The translations under genes and the position numbers were made by a program. From NCBI GenBank assembly GCA_022794265.1, contig JAAWEK010000007.1:1-64000 (forward strand): a stretch of 64,000 bases of DNA. The letters are read 5' to 3'. The DNA is from Lachnospiraceae bacterium (GTDB lineage Bacteria > Bacillota > Clostridia > Lachnospirales > Lachnospiraceae). This document shows, one piece after another, positions 7,944 to 16,811 of the stretch. The stretch's first letter is position 1, and each line of letters opens with the position of its first letter. Below the pieces are notes generated by a model. That model made no database searches. It was not told the DNA's origin and saw only the letters and a list, made by a program, of their open reading frames with translations.

Positions 7944-9455
7944 ATGGCTGACAAGAATCAAACATCAGAGAAAAAGCTCGAACGCGGCGCAGGCTTGTTA
8001 TTACCAATAAGCAGTCTGCCTTCACCATATGGAATTGGCACGTTGGGCGATGCGGCATATAAGTTTGTCGATTTTTTAGTAAAAGCCGGTCAAAAGTATT
8101 GGCAGGTGCTTCCGGTTGGACCGACCAGTTACGGTGACAGTCCATATCAGTCTTTTTCAGCATTTGCAGGAAATCCGTATTTTATTGATTTGGATTATCT
8201 GGTTAAGGAAGGATTGATTACAAAAGCACAGATTAAAAAATTCCCTTGGGGAGATAATGAAGAATATATTGATTATGCTACAGTTTATGAATCAAGATTT
8301 CAAATACTGAGAATTGCATTTGAAAACAGTGATCATAAAAATTCTTCCGGGTATCGTCAGTTTTTGGAAGAGAACCAGTACTGGCTGGATGATTACAGCT
8401 TATATATGGCGGTTAAATTTAGTTTTGAAAGCCGTGGCTGGCAGGAATGGGACAGGGATATCAAACTCCGCGAGCCGGAAGCATTAAAGCGGTATCAGGA
8501 AGAACTGGCCGAGGATATTGAGTTCTGGAAATTCTGTCAGTATAAATTTTTTGAACAGTGGAATAATTTAAGAAGCTATGCCAATGAAAGCGGTATTGAA
8601 ATAATTGGGGATATTCCAATTTATGTTGCTATGGATAGTGCTGATGTTTGGGCACATAAAGAATTATTTGAATTAGATGAAGATTGTGAGCCGATTAATG
8701 TAGCCGGAGTACCACCGGATGCTTTTTCTGCAGATGGACAACTCTGGGGAAATCCTTTATATAGATGGGATAAGATGGAAGAATGCGGATTTGAATGGTG
8801 GAAACAGAGAATGGCCAGCAATTCCAGATTATATGATTATATTCGAATCGATCATTTTATCGGTGTTGTGAATTATTATTCCATAGAAGCAAGCTGTACA
8901 AATGCGAAAGAGGGAGTCTGGAGAACGGGACCAGGTAAGAAACTTACGGATGCCATCGACAGTGCCATTGGAGATGCAAAGATAATTGCAGAAGATCTGG
9001 GGATTGTCAGTCAGCCGGTGAGGGATCTGTTAGCAGAAACAGGATATCCAGGAATGAACATTATAGAATTTGCATTTGACGGAACACCGGAAAACACTCA
9101 TCTTCCGCATAACTATAAACCGAATTCACTGGTATACGGCGGAACCCATGATAATGAAACGGTAGCAGGTTTCTTTATGGGAAAGAAGGCAAAAGAACTG
9201 AAGTATGCATATAAGTATCTGGGTGTTGATAACAAAGCGGATATACCAAAGGCGGTATTGCGTGCGGCTTATGCCAGTGTGGCGGCTATTGCAGTTTTTC
9301 AGGTACAGGATGTTTTGGGACTGGATAATTCTGCCAGAATGAATACACCGTCTACCGTTGGAAATAACTGGAAGTGGAGAATGAAAAAAGGCAGTCTGAC
9401 CAGTGCACATGCAAAAGAGCTAAAAGAATTAGCTGAATTCTATGCCAGAATTTAG
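7944..9455 (+). CDS. malQ: 4-alpha-glucanotransferase (amylomaltase, GH77)
   Basis: A 503-residue cytosolic enzyme that moves alpha-1,4-glucan segments between maltodextrins, lengthening them for phosphorylase and releasing glucose. The N-terminal GAGLLLPISSLPSPYGIGTLGDAAYKF is typical of GH77. Catalytic residues: nucleophile Asp303 in RIDHF, acid/base Glu350 in AEDLG, third acidic Asp403 in THDNET. Length fits the family (about 500). GAGG seven bases before ATG is the ribosome binding site. Its own promoter and operator-like sequence lie upstream, and glgP follows. Confidence 0.97.
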   Translation: MADKNQTSEKKLERGAGLLLPISSLPSPYGIGTLGDAAYKFVDFLVKAGQKYWQVLPVGPTSYGDSPYQSFSAFAGNPYFIDLDYLVKEGLITKAQIKKFPWGDNEEYIDYATVYESRFQILRIAFENSDHKNSSGYRQFLEENQYWLDDYSLYMAVKFSFESRGWQEWDRDIKLREPEALKRYQEELAEDIEFWKFCQYKFFEQWNNLRSYANESGIEIIGDIPIYVAMDSADVWAHKELFELDEDCEPINVAGVPPDAFSADGQLWGNPLYRWDKMEECGFEWWKQRMASNSRLYDYIRIDHFIGVVNYYSIEASCTNAKEGVWRTGPGKKLTDAIDSAIGDAKIIAEDLGIVSQPVRDLLAETGYPGMNIIEFAFDGTPENTHLPHNYKPNSLVYGGTHDNETVAGFFMGKKAKELKYAYKYLGVDNKADIPKAVLRAAYASVAAIAVFQVQDVLGLDNSARMNTPSTVGNNWKWRMKKGSLTSAHAKELKELAEFYARI

Positions 9456-9484
9456 TTGATAATAATGGTACATATTAATAATAT
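9456..9484 (+). promoter_or_regulatory. Candidate glgP promoter
   Basis: TTGATA (9456-9461) and TAATAT (9479-9484) are 17 bases apart, immediately behind the malQ stop codon. glgP may also be read from the malQ promoter, as no terminator is visible between the two. Confidence 0.5.
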
Positions 9485-9532
9485 TTTAATATAATTTTTG
9501 AGCTTAAAAGCGGATAGGAGAAAAAAAGCAAA

Positions 9533-11884
9533 ATGAGTACATTTAAAGAGAACATTGTAACTATTTTAGACCTTGACTATAATAAGACAATTAAAGATGC
9601 TACAACTGTAGAACTTTATAATGCCGTATCAAAGGCAGCAATGAAGAGCATCTCCAATCAGTGGTCATGGGAAACGGAAAGCAAGAAAGTTTGTTATCTT
9701 TCAGCGGAGTTTCTGGTAGGAAGACTGGTATATAATAACCTGATGAATCTGGGATTATTAAATCAGTTGACAGAACTTTTCTGCGAAAACGGCATTGATA
9801 TCAGAATATTTGAAGATATCGAAGATAATGCTTTGGGAAATGGTGGTTTAGGACGTCTTGCAGCATGTTTCCTTGATTCAGCAGCAACTCAGAATGTTAC
9901 ATTAAATGGTTATGGTATCAGATATCGTTATGGTATTTTTAAACAGTACTTTGAAAATGGTTTCCAGAAGGAGACAGCTGATAACTGGACAGAGTTTGGT
10001 GATCCGTGGTCAGTAAGAAGAGAAGAAGATAAGGTGAAAGTTGATTTCAAGGGACAGTCAGTATGGGCAGTTCCATATGACACACCTGTAATCGGATATG
10101 GCGCAGCTAAAATTAATACATTAAGATTATGGCAGGCAGAGCCGATTGAAGAATTTAATTTTGATTTATTTAACGAACAGAAGTATGACAAATCAGTAAA
10201 AGAAAAGAACGATGCAGAAGCTATTACAAGTGTATTATATCCGAATGATTCTACCGATGCAGGTAAGAAGTTAAGATTAAAACAGCAGTATTTCTTCTCA
10301 AGTGCATCTCTGCAGGATGTAATTAAGAAGTATAAAGCTCATTATGGAAATGATTTCTCTCATTTTTCAAAAGAATATGCAATTCAGTTAAATGATACCC
10401 ATCCGGTTGTATCAATTCCTGAATTATGCCGTTTACTGATTGAACAGGAAGGTTTAACTTTTAACAAAGCATTAAAGATATGTAAAGAAGTATTTGCATA
10501 TACCAATCATACCGTTATGTCAGAAGCACTTGAAAAATGGGGCGTTAAACTCTTCAAGGCAGTTCTTCCAAATGTGTACAAGTATGTTGTTAAGATTAAC
10601 AATGTATTATTAAAAGAACTGGAAGAAAAGGGTATTTCTGATGAGGATAAGAAGAAGTACCAGATTATTGATACTCCTTACGGCAATGACTGGGAAGTTA
10701 TTCATATGGCAAGACTTGCGATTTATGCCAGCCATTCTACCAACGGTGTTGCATGGATTCATACAGAAATTCTTAAGAATGATGCATTACATGAATGGTA
10801 TGAATTATATCCGGAACGTTTTAATAATAAGACAAACGGTATTACCCAGAGAAGATGGCTTGCACTGGCAAACATGGAGCTGGCAGGATTCATCAATGAT
10901 AAGATTGGAAACAGCTGGATTACCAATTTAGACGAATTAAAGAAGCTGGAGAAGTTTAAAGATGATAAGGCTGTTATCAAACAGTTTGATGATATTAAGA
11001 AGATTAAGAAACAGCAGCTTGCAGATTATATCAAAGAGAAGGAAGGCGTTGAAATTAATCCGAATTTCATCTTTGATATTCAGGTTAAGAGATTACATGA
11101 GTATAAGCGTCAGTTATTAAATGCATTCTCTATTCTTGATATTTATTATGGTTTAAAAGATGGAAGAATTAAGGACTTTAATCCGACTGTATTTATTTTC
11201 GGTGCTAAAGCAGCTCCTGGATATATGAGAGCAAAAGGTATTATTAAGTTTATCAATGAAATTGCTAAGATGATAGCAAATGATTCGGAAGTAAATGATA
11301 AATTGCAGGTAGTATTTGTGTCAAACTACTGTGTATCTTATGCAGAAAAAATTACTCCGGCAGCAGATGTTTCTGAGCAGATTTCTACGGCAGGTACAGA
11401 AGCATCCGGTACAGGTAACATGAAATTCATGTTAAACGGTGCTGTTACACTTGGAACTTATGATGGTGCAAACGTAGAAATTGTAGAGCAGGCAGGCGAA
11501 GAGAATAATTATATCTTTGGTGACAGAGTAGAAGATATCGAAAGAATTAAGGATACCTATTGTGCAAGAGATTTATATAATTCAAATCCAAGAATTAAGA
11601 AAGTAGTAGATACTTTAGTTGACGGCACATTAAGTGATGATGGAACAGGACTGTTCCAGGAATTATATACCTCTTTACTGGATGGAGCAAGCTGGCATAA
11701 GGCAGACCATTATTTCTTATTAGAAGATTTAATGTCATACTGCGATGCGAAATTACAGGTGAATAAAGATTACTCTGATACATTTGCATTCAGACAGAAA
11801 TGTTTTATGAATACAGCAAATGCTGGTAAGTTCTCAAGTGACAGAACTATCTTGGATTATGCAAAAGAAATCTGGGAAGCATAA
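9533..11884 (+). CDS. glgP: Glycogen/maltodextrin phosphorylase (GT35)
   Basis: A cytosolic PLP enzyme of 783 residues that phosphorolyses terminal alpha-1,4 links to give glucose 1-phosphate. Conserved blocks include CYLSAEFLVGR, LGNGGLGRLAACFLDS, GYGIRYRYGIFKQ, QLNDTHP, TNHTVMSEALE, NGITQRRWL, QVKRLHEYKRQ and the PLP signature TEASGTGNMKFMLNGA, with the cofactor Lys at about residue 631. It is somewhat shorter than the roughly 815-residue E. coli enzymes. It acts downstream of the cytosolic pullulanase and malQ. Sequence alone does not separate glycogen from maltodextrin preference. Confidence 0.96.
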   Translation: MSTFKENIVTILDLDYNKTIKDATTVELYNAVSKAAMKSISNQWSWETESKKVCYLSAEFLVGRLVYNNLMNLGLLNQLTELFCENGIDIRIFEDIEDNALGNGGLGRLAACFLDSAATQNVTLNGYGIRYRYGIFKQYFENGFQKETADNWTEFGDPWSVRREEDKVKVDFKGQSVWAVPYDTPVIGYGAAKINTLRLWQAEPIEEFNFDLFNEQKYDKSVKEKNDAEAITSVLYPNDSTDAGKKLRLKQQYFFSSASLQDVIKKYKAHYGNDFSHFSKEYAIQLNDTHPVVSIPELCRLLIEQEGLTFNKALKICKEVFAYTNHTVMSEALEKWGVKLFKAVLPNVYKYVVKINNVLLKELEEKGISDEDKKKYQIIDTPYGNDWEVIHMARLAIYASHSTNGVAWIHTEILKNDALHEWYELYPERFNNKTNGITQRRWLALANMELAGFINDKIGNSWITNLDELKKLEKFKDDKAVIKQFDDIKKIKKQQLADYIKEKEGVEINPNFIFDIQVKRLHEYKRQLLNAFSILDIYYGLKDGRIKDFNPTVFIFGAKAAPGYMRAKGIIKFINEIAKMIANDSEVNDKLQVVFVSNYCVSYAEKITPAADVSEQISTAGTEASGTGNMKFMLNGAVTLGTYDGANVEIVEQAGEENNYIFGDRVEDIERIKDTYCARDLYNSNPRIKKVVDTLVDGTLSDDGTGLFQELYTSLLDGASWHKADHYFLLEDLMSYCDAKLQVNKDYSDTFAFRQKCFMNTANAGKFSSDRTILDYAKEIWEA

Positions 11885-11915
11885 TATGACTGCTTAAAAT
11901 ATTGATGTTTTAAAG

Positions 11916-11964
11916 AGAGTCGCATTCTTTGCTATTATGAGCAGGAGTGTGACTCTGTTTTTTT
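11916..11964 (+). terminator. Intrinsic terminator after glgP
   Basis: AGAGTC (11916-11921) pairs with GACTCT (11951-11956). The stem continues through CATTC/GAGTG and TGCT/AGCA with small internal mismatches, followed by G and seven T. Confidence 0.85.
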
Positions 11965-12014
11965 GGAGAACAGTAATGATGGATTCGGAAGTTGTAGGTT
12001 AATAAATCATCGAA

Positions 12015-12080
12015 AGAAAGGAAAAATGCAAATTGCCCATCTTTCAACCGGCTATTTGGGCAGGCATGGAAATCAGCATG
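12015..12080 (+). promoter_or_regulatory. Recurrent leader with mini-ORF, copy 1
   Basis: AAAGGAAAA precedes an ATG at 12026 that opens a 25-codon reading frame (MQIAHLSTGYLGRHGNQ..., ending at 12103) out of frame with the membrane-protein gene. The sequence matches the leaders at 41115-41180 and 61031-61100: TGCAAAATNTCC, then TTTCAACCGG, then GGCATGG, ending in ATGAA. The ribosome binding site fits the mini-ORF and not the main start. Confidence 0.55.
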
Positions 12081-12752
12081 AAATCAAAGCAATATATAAA
12101 TGACATGGTGAAGCGGGAAGAAGCGCTGTCAGAAGAGAATAGGGAAAAATTTGATATTCTTTTATTAAAGATTCGGTTCGCCCATATGGATGAAAAAGAT
12201 GGTGAGGAATTCTTAAACAGTTGTATGGATGTATTTTCCGAAGCGGAACAGAAAGGAATTTTGCCGGAAGAACTGTTGGGAACCTGTAATCTTGAGGAGT
12301 TTACTGAGAATTTTATCAGAAAATGCAGAAACGGCTATTCCTTTTTAAAAAGAATATATTGGGAGATTTCTTATATTCCTTTGGTGTTGCTGTTATATTT
12401 AGGGGTTTTTGAAATGGGACCGGAAATGGTACAATATTGGAGGGAATATGGTTTTTCACAATTGGTGCGGGTAAATACCGGTATGCTGATAAATACTCTA
12501 ATCGTTCTGATGCTGATTAATCTGTTACTTTCCCGGTTACCGGCATTATATATAAAAATAAACAGCACAGACAAGGCAGAAAACAGAAAGTGTTTTTTTC
12601 AGCTTTGGCTGTTGCTGGTATTTTTTATATTTGTATCGGTTATTGTGAAACGCTTTATGTCCGTATATATGTTTCAGATAAATTATTTTATTTTCCTGGG
12701 AGTCCTTTTGATTCTCTGCATTCTTCAAAATATTCTGGAACAAAGAAATTAA
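12078..12752 (+). CDS. Membrane protein of unknown function with helical N-terminal domain
   Basis: The cytosolic N-terminal half (about 1-90, KQYINDMVKREEALSEENREKFD...) is charged and helical, recalling the HAAS-type domains of DUF1048/DUF1129 membrane proteins; that resemblance is tentative. Four hydrophobic segments follow, at about 95-115, 135-155, 170-190 and 200-220. The start is uncertain: ATG at 12078 or 12066, or TTG at 12033. I chose 12078 because it aligns with the end of a leader shared by three genes. No good ribosome binding site precedes any of these; the strong one serves the overlapping mini-ORF at 12026. It converges on the PmbA gene. Confidence 0.6.
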   Translation: MKSKQYINDMVKREEALSEENREKFDILLLKIRFAHMDEKDGEEFLNSCMDVFSEAEQKGILPEELLGTCNLEEFTENFIRKCRNGYSFLKRIYWEISYIPLVLLLYLGVFEMGPEMVQYWREYGFSQLVRVNTGMLINTLIVLMLINLLLSRLPALYIKINSTDKAENRKCFFQLWLLLVFFIFVSVIVKRFMSVYMFQINYFIFLGVLLILCILQNILEQRN

Positions 12753-12775
12753 CTGTTCTATCCTGTTTAAAAGTT

Positions 12776-14059
12776 TCAGATGTTTTTGGTGAGATAGCAG
12801 ATGCTCTTTGGTCCCTGATAACCGTTGAGCTCCATGTGTTCTTTAGAAAGTATTAGTGTATCCAGAATATTTCCGCTGACGGAACCTCCGGTAACCGGAA
12901 TATTCTGATACTGTGAATCGCTGTAATAGGCCAGACGGAATTCACCACCAAATTGTCCGGAAAGGGAATCCATCTGAAAATCGGAAAAGTTTACGATTCG
13001 AAGAAAGGAGTCTTTTTGAAATTCTTCCTCTGATTTGGAACCACAGGTAATCCGGAAGTCGCTGAATGTTCCCAAAGGCTGTATTCCTAAATAATAGGAA
13101 AATCGGGAATCTCCGGTTATGGCAGAAATCCGGTTGTTTTGAATCAGGACCGTGTCCTGCAGTTTTATACCTTCCGGCGTATATGGTGCGGAAGCTTTCA
13201 GGGTGACGGTTAAAGTATCGGACTTGAAAGGAAGAATCGTACCCACGGTATAATCAGAATAGTGTGGATAAATCATGGAAGCATCGCAGCGTTCTAAAAA
13301 GAACCGGAATAATTCTGAAACACAGTATCCTTCCAGAATTATTGCAGAAGGTGCAGCATGGTTTGGAAATGGGATTGCCACGGAACGGTCTTTTGCGGTC
13401 TGGAGGACTGAAGCAGCCAGCCGGGCCAGCTGTTCCGGAATATTTGTTTCGTCTCCGCAGGAATCACTGTCGGAAAAATGATAATCCTGATAGATTTCTA
13501 CATCTTCTTTTTCTTTGGATTGTACAATAAATTCACCAGAATATACGGTCTGGGTAAAGGATACATCAATGCCGGAAGAATTAATAATATGATGCTCCAT
13601 TGTGGTAATAAATAATTCTGCGGAGTTTATGAAGGTGGTATCCTCTGTATCAACAGAATATAAAGCCTGAACACATTGTTCCATTGTAACCGGTTTTTTT
13701 AGGCGTTTGGTTTTATCGGCTGGTTCCGGTGGGGCAGAGACCGGCTCCGGCAGAGGAAAATATGGATTTTTGGCATAAGCCGCCGATTCATAAGTATTGG
13801 AAAGAACTGCCGATATTTCCTGATGGCTCATGGATTTTTGCAGTGTACAGCTGGCAAATCCCCGCAGAGCAGAACTGTCATCCTTCGGAGCAGGAAAATC
13901 CCGATATAAGGTAACGGTATACTTTGTAATGTCTTTAGCTCGCTTCATATCAAGGCTACGACGGATAAAAAATAACTCTTCTGAAGTTTCCGTACATTCA
14001 TTAATCAGGAAAACAGAAATTCCCTGTTCTGCCAGTATATTTAGGATTACATCTATCAT
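12776..14059 (-). CDS. PmbA/TldE-like protein, partner of TldD
   Basis: A protein of 427 residues in the metallopeptidase TldD/PmbA family. It follows TldD at once in the same orientation, and such pairs form TldD-TldE heterodimers that cleave unfolded peptides. TldD carries the metal site and this subunit lacks HExxxH, as expected. The C-terminal part (GTFSDFRITCGSKSEEEF; FGGEFRLAYYSDSQYQNIPVTGGSVSGNIL) matches the PmbA C-terminal domain. The start at 14059 is set by AAAGGA ten bases upstream; a 14-residue extension upstream has no such site. The gap to tldD is 25 bases, so the two are cotranscribed. Confidence 0.85.
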   Translation of the reverse strand: MIDVILNILAEQGISVFLINECTETSEELFFIRRSLDMKRAKDITKYTVTLYRDFPAPKDDSSALRGFASCTLQKSMSHQEISAVLSNTYESAAYAKNPYFPLPEPVSAPPEPADKTKRLKKPVTMEQCVQALYSVDTEDTTFINSAELFITTMEHHIINSSGIDVSFTQTVYSGEFIVQSKEKEDVEIYQDYHFSDSDSCGDETNIPEQLARLAASVLQTAKDRSVAIPFPNHAAPSAIILEGYCVSELFRFFLERCDASMIYPHYSDYTVGTILPFKSDTLTVTLKASAPYTPEGIKLQDTVLIQNNRISAITGDSRFSYYLGIQPLGTFSDFRITCGSKSEEEFQKDSFLRIVNFSDFQMDSLSGQFGGEFRLAYYSDSQYQNIPVTGGSVSGNILDTLILSKEHMELNGYQGPKSICYLTKNI

Positions 14060-14084
14060 TTTGAAACATCCTTTCATTAGATTT

Positions 14085-15596
14085 TTATGAAATGGTCGCA
14101 ACCGCTTTGATGGCAGGCCCTCCGTCAGAAACTTTTACCCATTCTTTATATCCTTTTCCGCAGCAGCCGCATCCGCTTATCTGTAACTCGTTGGATATCA
14201 TGGATATGGATGTTAACAAATCAGGAACATAACCGGAGAGACAGACAGGAGAGAATATCTTACCGGTAAGTTTCCCATTTTTGATTTCACGCCCTAGATT
14301 TACCATACACTGAATACCCCAGTTTTTTGGATCCTCCATTCCGCTGGCGGCATTTTCCAGCAAAATTCCATTTTCAATGGAAGCAATCATATCTTCTAAC
14401 CGGTCGGAACCTTGTTCAAAATAGGTGTTGGTCATTCGGGTATAGGCTTTTCGCTCATAGGATTCCCGCCGTCCGTTTCCGGTGGGGATGGTTTTTAGAC
14501 GGTTGGCACTCTGTAAATCACTGATGCCGTTTTTCAGAATCCCGTTTTCAATGATTATGGTATCGCTGGATAAGGTACCTTCGTCATCAAAAAAATAGGA
14601 ACCACATTCCATACAGCTAAGAGCATTGTCATGCATGGTAACGATTGATGAGGCTATAGATTGTCCGATATATTTCCGGGCCAGCGCCCGGTCTTTGACA
14701 AACATATCCATTTCCACACCATGGCCAAACGCTTCATGGGCAATCAGGCCGGTGACATCCGGCATACATATGACATCGTAAGTTCCAGGGGTGGGAACCA
14801 CGCTGTCTAGCAGATCTATGGCACATCTGCAGGCATAGGAAATATGGGAATCCATTTGTTCCAGCAGTTCAGCGCCCCCGGACAGGGAAAATGTCTGCAG
14901 ATAATATCGTTTTTTATCGGAGGTTCCGGCAAGGGGCTGAAGGATTCCGTTTGACCATAATAAATGCTGCTGCAAATCTTTATCAGCAGATAAAAACATT
15001 TTATGTGTGGTCAGATATTGAAACACACAGACACAGTCCAGAATTCGCGCATCAAGCTTCATTGCTTTCCGATACAGTCTTTTGAGAGATTCAATAATAT
15101 CTTTATCTGGCAATTCCGAAGGATTGACCTCAAATTCCGTAGAGCGGTTAAAAGATAAACGTTCAGCTTGCTGTCCGCTTTCCATGTCATTACTGGATAG
15201 TTGGCCGTAATCTGCCGTCTGTATAAAAGAAGTGGTGCAGTTTTCTTCAAAACGGTTTGTAAAACGATGGTCAAAACGGCTGTCTGCGGCGGCATGTTTG
15301 ACTAGAATAGAAGGAACGGTTTCCAAAAACTCCGCAGAAAAATCATTAAAGGAATATTCCAGCAGATTGTCGCTGTCTTTAACAGAATAACGAATAACAG
15401 CTCCAGTGGATGTAAACATATTATCTTTTATGGTAGTACCGCTTTTCGAATGGCGGTAGTTTTTTCCATGGGATGTTTCAACTAAAATGCTGACGTTTTG
15501 GAATATATTGGCAAGGGTATCGTATAATTCAGAAAATAGGGGTTTGATATCATTGAAAATTGTATTGTCAACAGGTCTACGCATATACCTACACAT
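14085..15596 (-). CDS. tldD: TldD-type zinc metallopeptidase
   Basis: A 503-residue catalytic subunit of the TldD/TldE peptidase, which degrades unfolded peptides and in some bacteria matures ribosomal peptides or antitoxins. The metal site HEAFGH starts at His287 (His287, Glu288, His292), and the conserved C-terminal cysteine region is SGCGCCGKGYKEWVKVSDGGPA. The start at 15596 is preceded by GAAAGGAAAA; an in-frame ATG four codons on is possible. No obvious peptide substrate lies next to it; the flanking genes are PmbA and a DegV protein. Confidence 0.92.
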   Translation of the reverse strand: MCRYMRRPVDNTIFNDIKPLFSELYDTLANIFQNVSILVETSHGKNYRHSKSGTTIKDNMFTSTGAVIRYSVKDSDNLLEYSFNDFSAEFLETVPSILVKHAAADSRFDHRFTNRFEENCTTSFIQTADYGQLSSNDMESGQQAERLSFNRSTEFEVNPSELPDKDIIESLKRLYRKAMKLDARILDCVCVFQYLTTHKMFLSADKDLQQHLLWSNGILQPLAGTSDKKRYYLQTFSLSGGAELLEQMDSHISYACRCAIDLLDSVVPTPGTYDVICMPDVTGLIAHEAFGHGVEMDMFVKDRALARKYIGQSIASSIVTMHDNALSCMECGSYFFDDEGTLSSDTIIIENGILKNGISDLQSANRLKTIPTGNGRRESYERKAYTRMTNTYFEQGSDRLEDMIASIENGILLENAASGMEDPKNWGIQCMVNLGREIKNGKLTGKIFSPVCLSGYVPDLLTSISMISNELQISGCGCCGKGYKEWVKVSDGGPAIKAVATIS

Positions 15597-15657
15597 TTTT
15601 CCTTTCTATTAAGTTTTGATAGCAGTCATAAAATTTCTAAGTAGATTCGCCTTAAAA

Positions 15658-16521
15658 TCAACGTTTTTCTCCCATGAAAAACAATGCCAGCGTTCCTGGA
15701 CCGGAGTGTGCTCCTACGGTAGGGCAGACATAATTAATCATAAAGTTTTCTATACCAAACCGTTCACGTATCTGATCCCGTACATATTCCGCATCGGACA
15801 GGCAGTCGCCATGAGATATAAATACAATATCATTTTTATAACCGTTACAGTTTTTTTCCATATTGTCTATCAGGGTGTTCAGGGATTTTTTACGGCCGCG
15901 GACATTGCTCAGAGATATCAGACGCCCTTCGTCATCCACATGAAGAACCGGTTTTACGTTAATCATGGTACCGATAATAGCAGTAGCTTTGGATACCCGT
16001 CCGCCACGATGCAGGTGATTTAAATCGTCTACTGTAAACTGATGGCAGAAATGCAGTTTGTTTTCTTCCATCCACTGGGCATTTTCGGTAATACTCATTC
16101 CCTGTTCTCTGTTCTGTACGGCTTTGTATACCATAAGTCCTTCCCCCATGGAAGCGGCTTTGGAGTCAATGACGATAATTGTCCGGTCCTTATATTCTTC
16201 TGCCAGTTCCCGTCCAACTACGGCGGCGGTGTTATAGCTGCTGCTTAGGGCGGAGGAAAATGCGATATGAAGAATATCCTTTCCGGCATCCAGATGTTTT
16301 CTGAAACATTGTTCCGTATCTTCCGGATTGCATGCCATGGTAGTAGGCATTTTTCCGTTTCGCATCATGTTATAGAATTCTGAAGGATTAATTTTTTTAT
16401 CATTACCATAGATGACATCATCCATGGAGTAAAAAAGAGTAATAATATCAAGATTTTTTTCTGTTACATAACTGTCCGGTAAATCACAGGTTGTATCAGT
16501 GGTTATAATGTATGAATTCAT
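15658..16521 (-). CDS. DegV-family fatty-acid-binding protein
   Basis: A 287-residue DegV protein, known to bind a fatty acid and to hand it to the FakA kinase for phosphorylation before phospholipid synthesis. It opens with YIITTDTTCDLP and contains the typical TTMACNPED, IAFSSALSSSYN, VIDSKAASMGEG and LNHLHRGGRVSK blocks, ending in CPTVGAHSGPGTLALFF. The start at 16521 follows AGGAGG at eight bases; nine upstream in-frame residues have no such support. No fakA lies nearby. Confidence 0.93.
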   Translation of the reverse strand: MNSYIITTDTTCDLPDSYVTEKNLDIITLFYSMDDVIYGNDKKINPSEFYNMMRNGKMPTTMACNPEDTEQCFRKHLDAGKDILHIAFSSALSSSYNTAAVVGRELAEEYKDRTIIVIDSKAASMGEGLMVYKAVQNREQGMSITENAQWMEENKLHFCHQFTVDDLNHLHRGGRVSKATAIIGTMINVKPVLHVDDEGRLISLSNVRGRKKSLNTLIDNMEKNCNGYKNDIVFISHGDCLSDAEYVRDQIRERFGIENFMINYVCPTVGAHSGPGTLALFFMGEKR

Positions 16522-16811
16522 GTATGCTTCCTCCTGTTTCAATTGCAATATTAAAACTATTATGCCAACATTTTAAGTTGATGTCAAACAAATTTCCATA
16601 TTTTGTTTGCCACATTCTGATTCTTCTATTATAATAGAATCTGCAGTAATAAATTCAGTTGTGTAGCGATTCCTTTTGAATGATATTTTTGATTAAGGAT
16701 ATCCTATATAAATATAGTATATTTGGATGAGTTAAATATGTGTATACAAAATTCATTATATCATGGATTTTATATTAAAAGCTCAGGCATAAAAGAAAGG
16801 AATATTAATGA
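16522..16811. promoter_or_regulatory. Divergent intergenic region with a 16-bp palindrome
   Basis: This 290-base AT-rich region separates the divergent DegV and M16 peptidase genes, so promoters for both must lie here. TTCTATTATAATAGAA (16624-16639) is a perfect palindrome that contains a -10-like TATAAT on both strands. No other structure is clear. Confidence 0.4.
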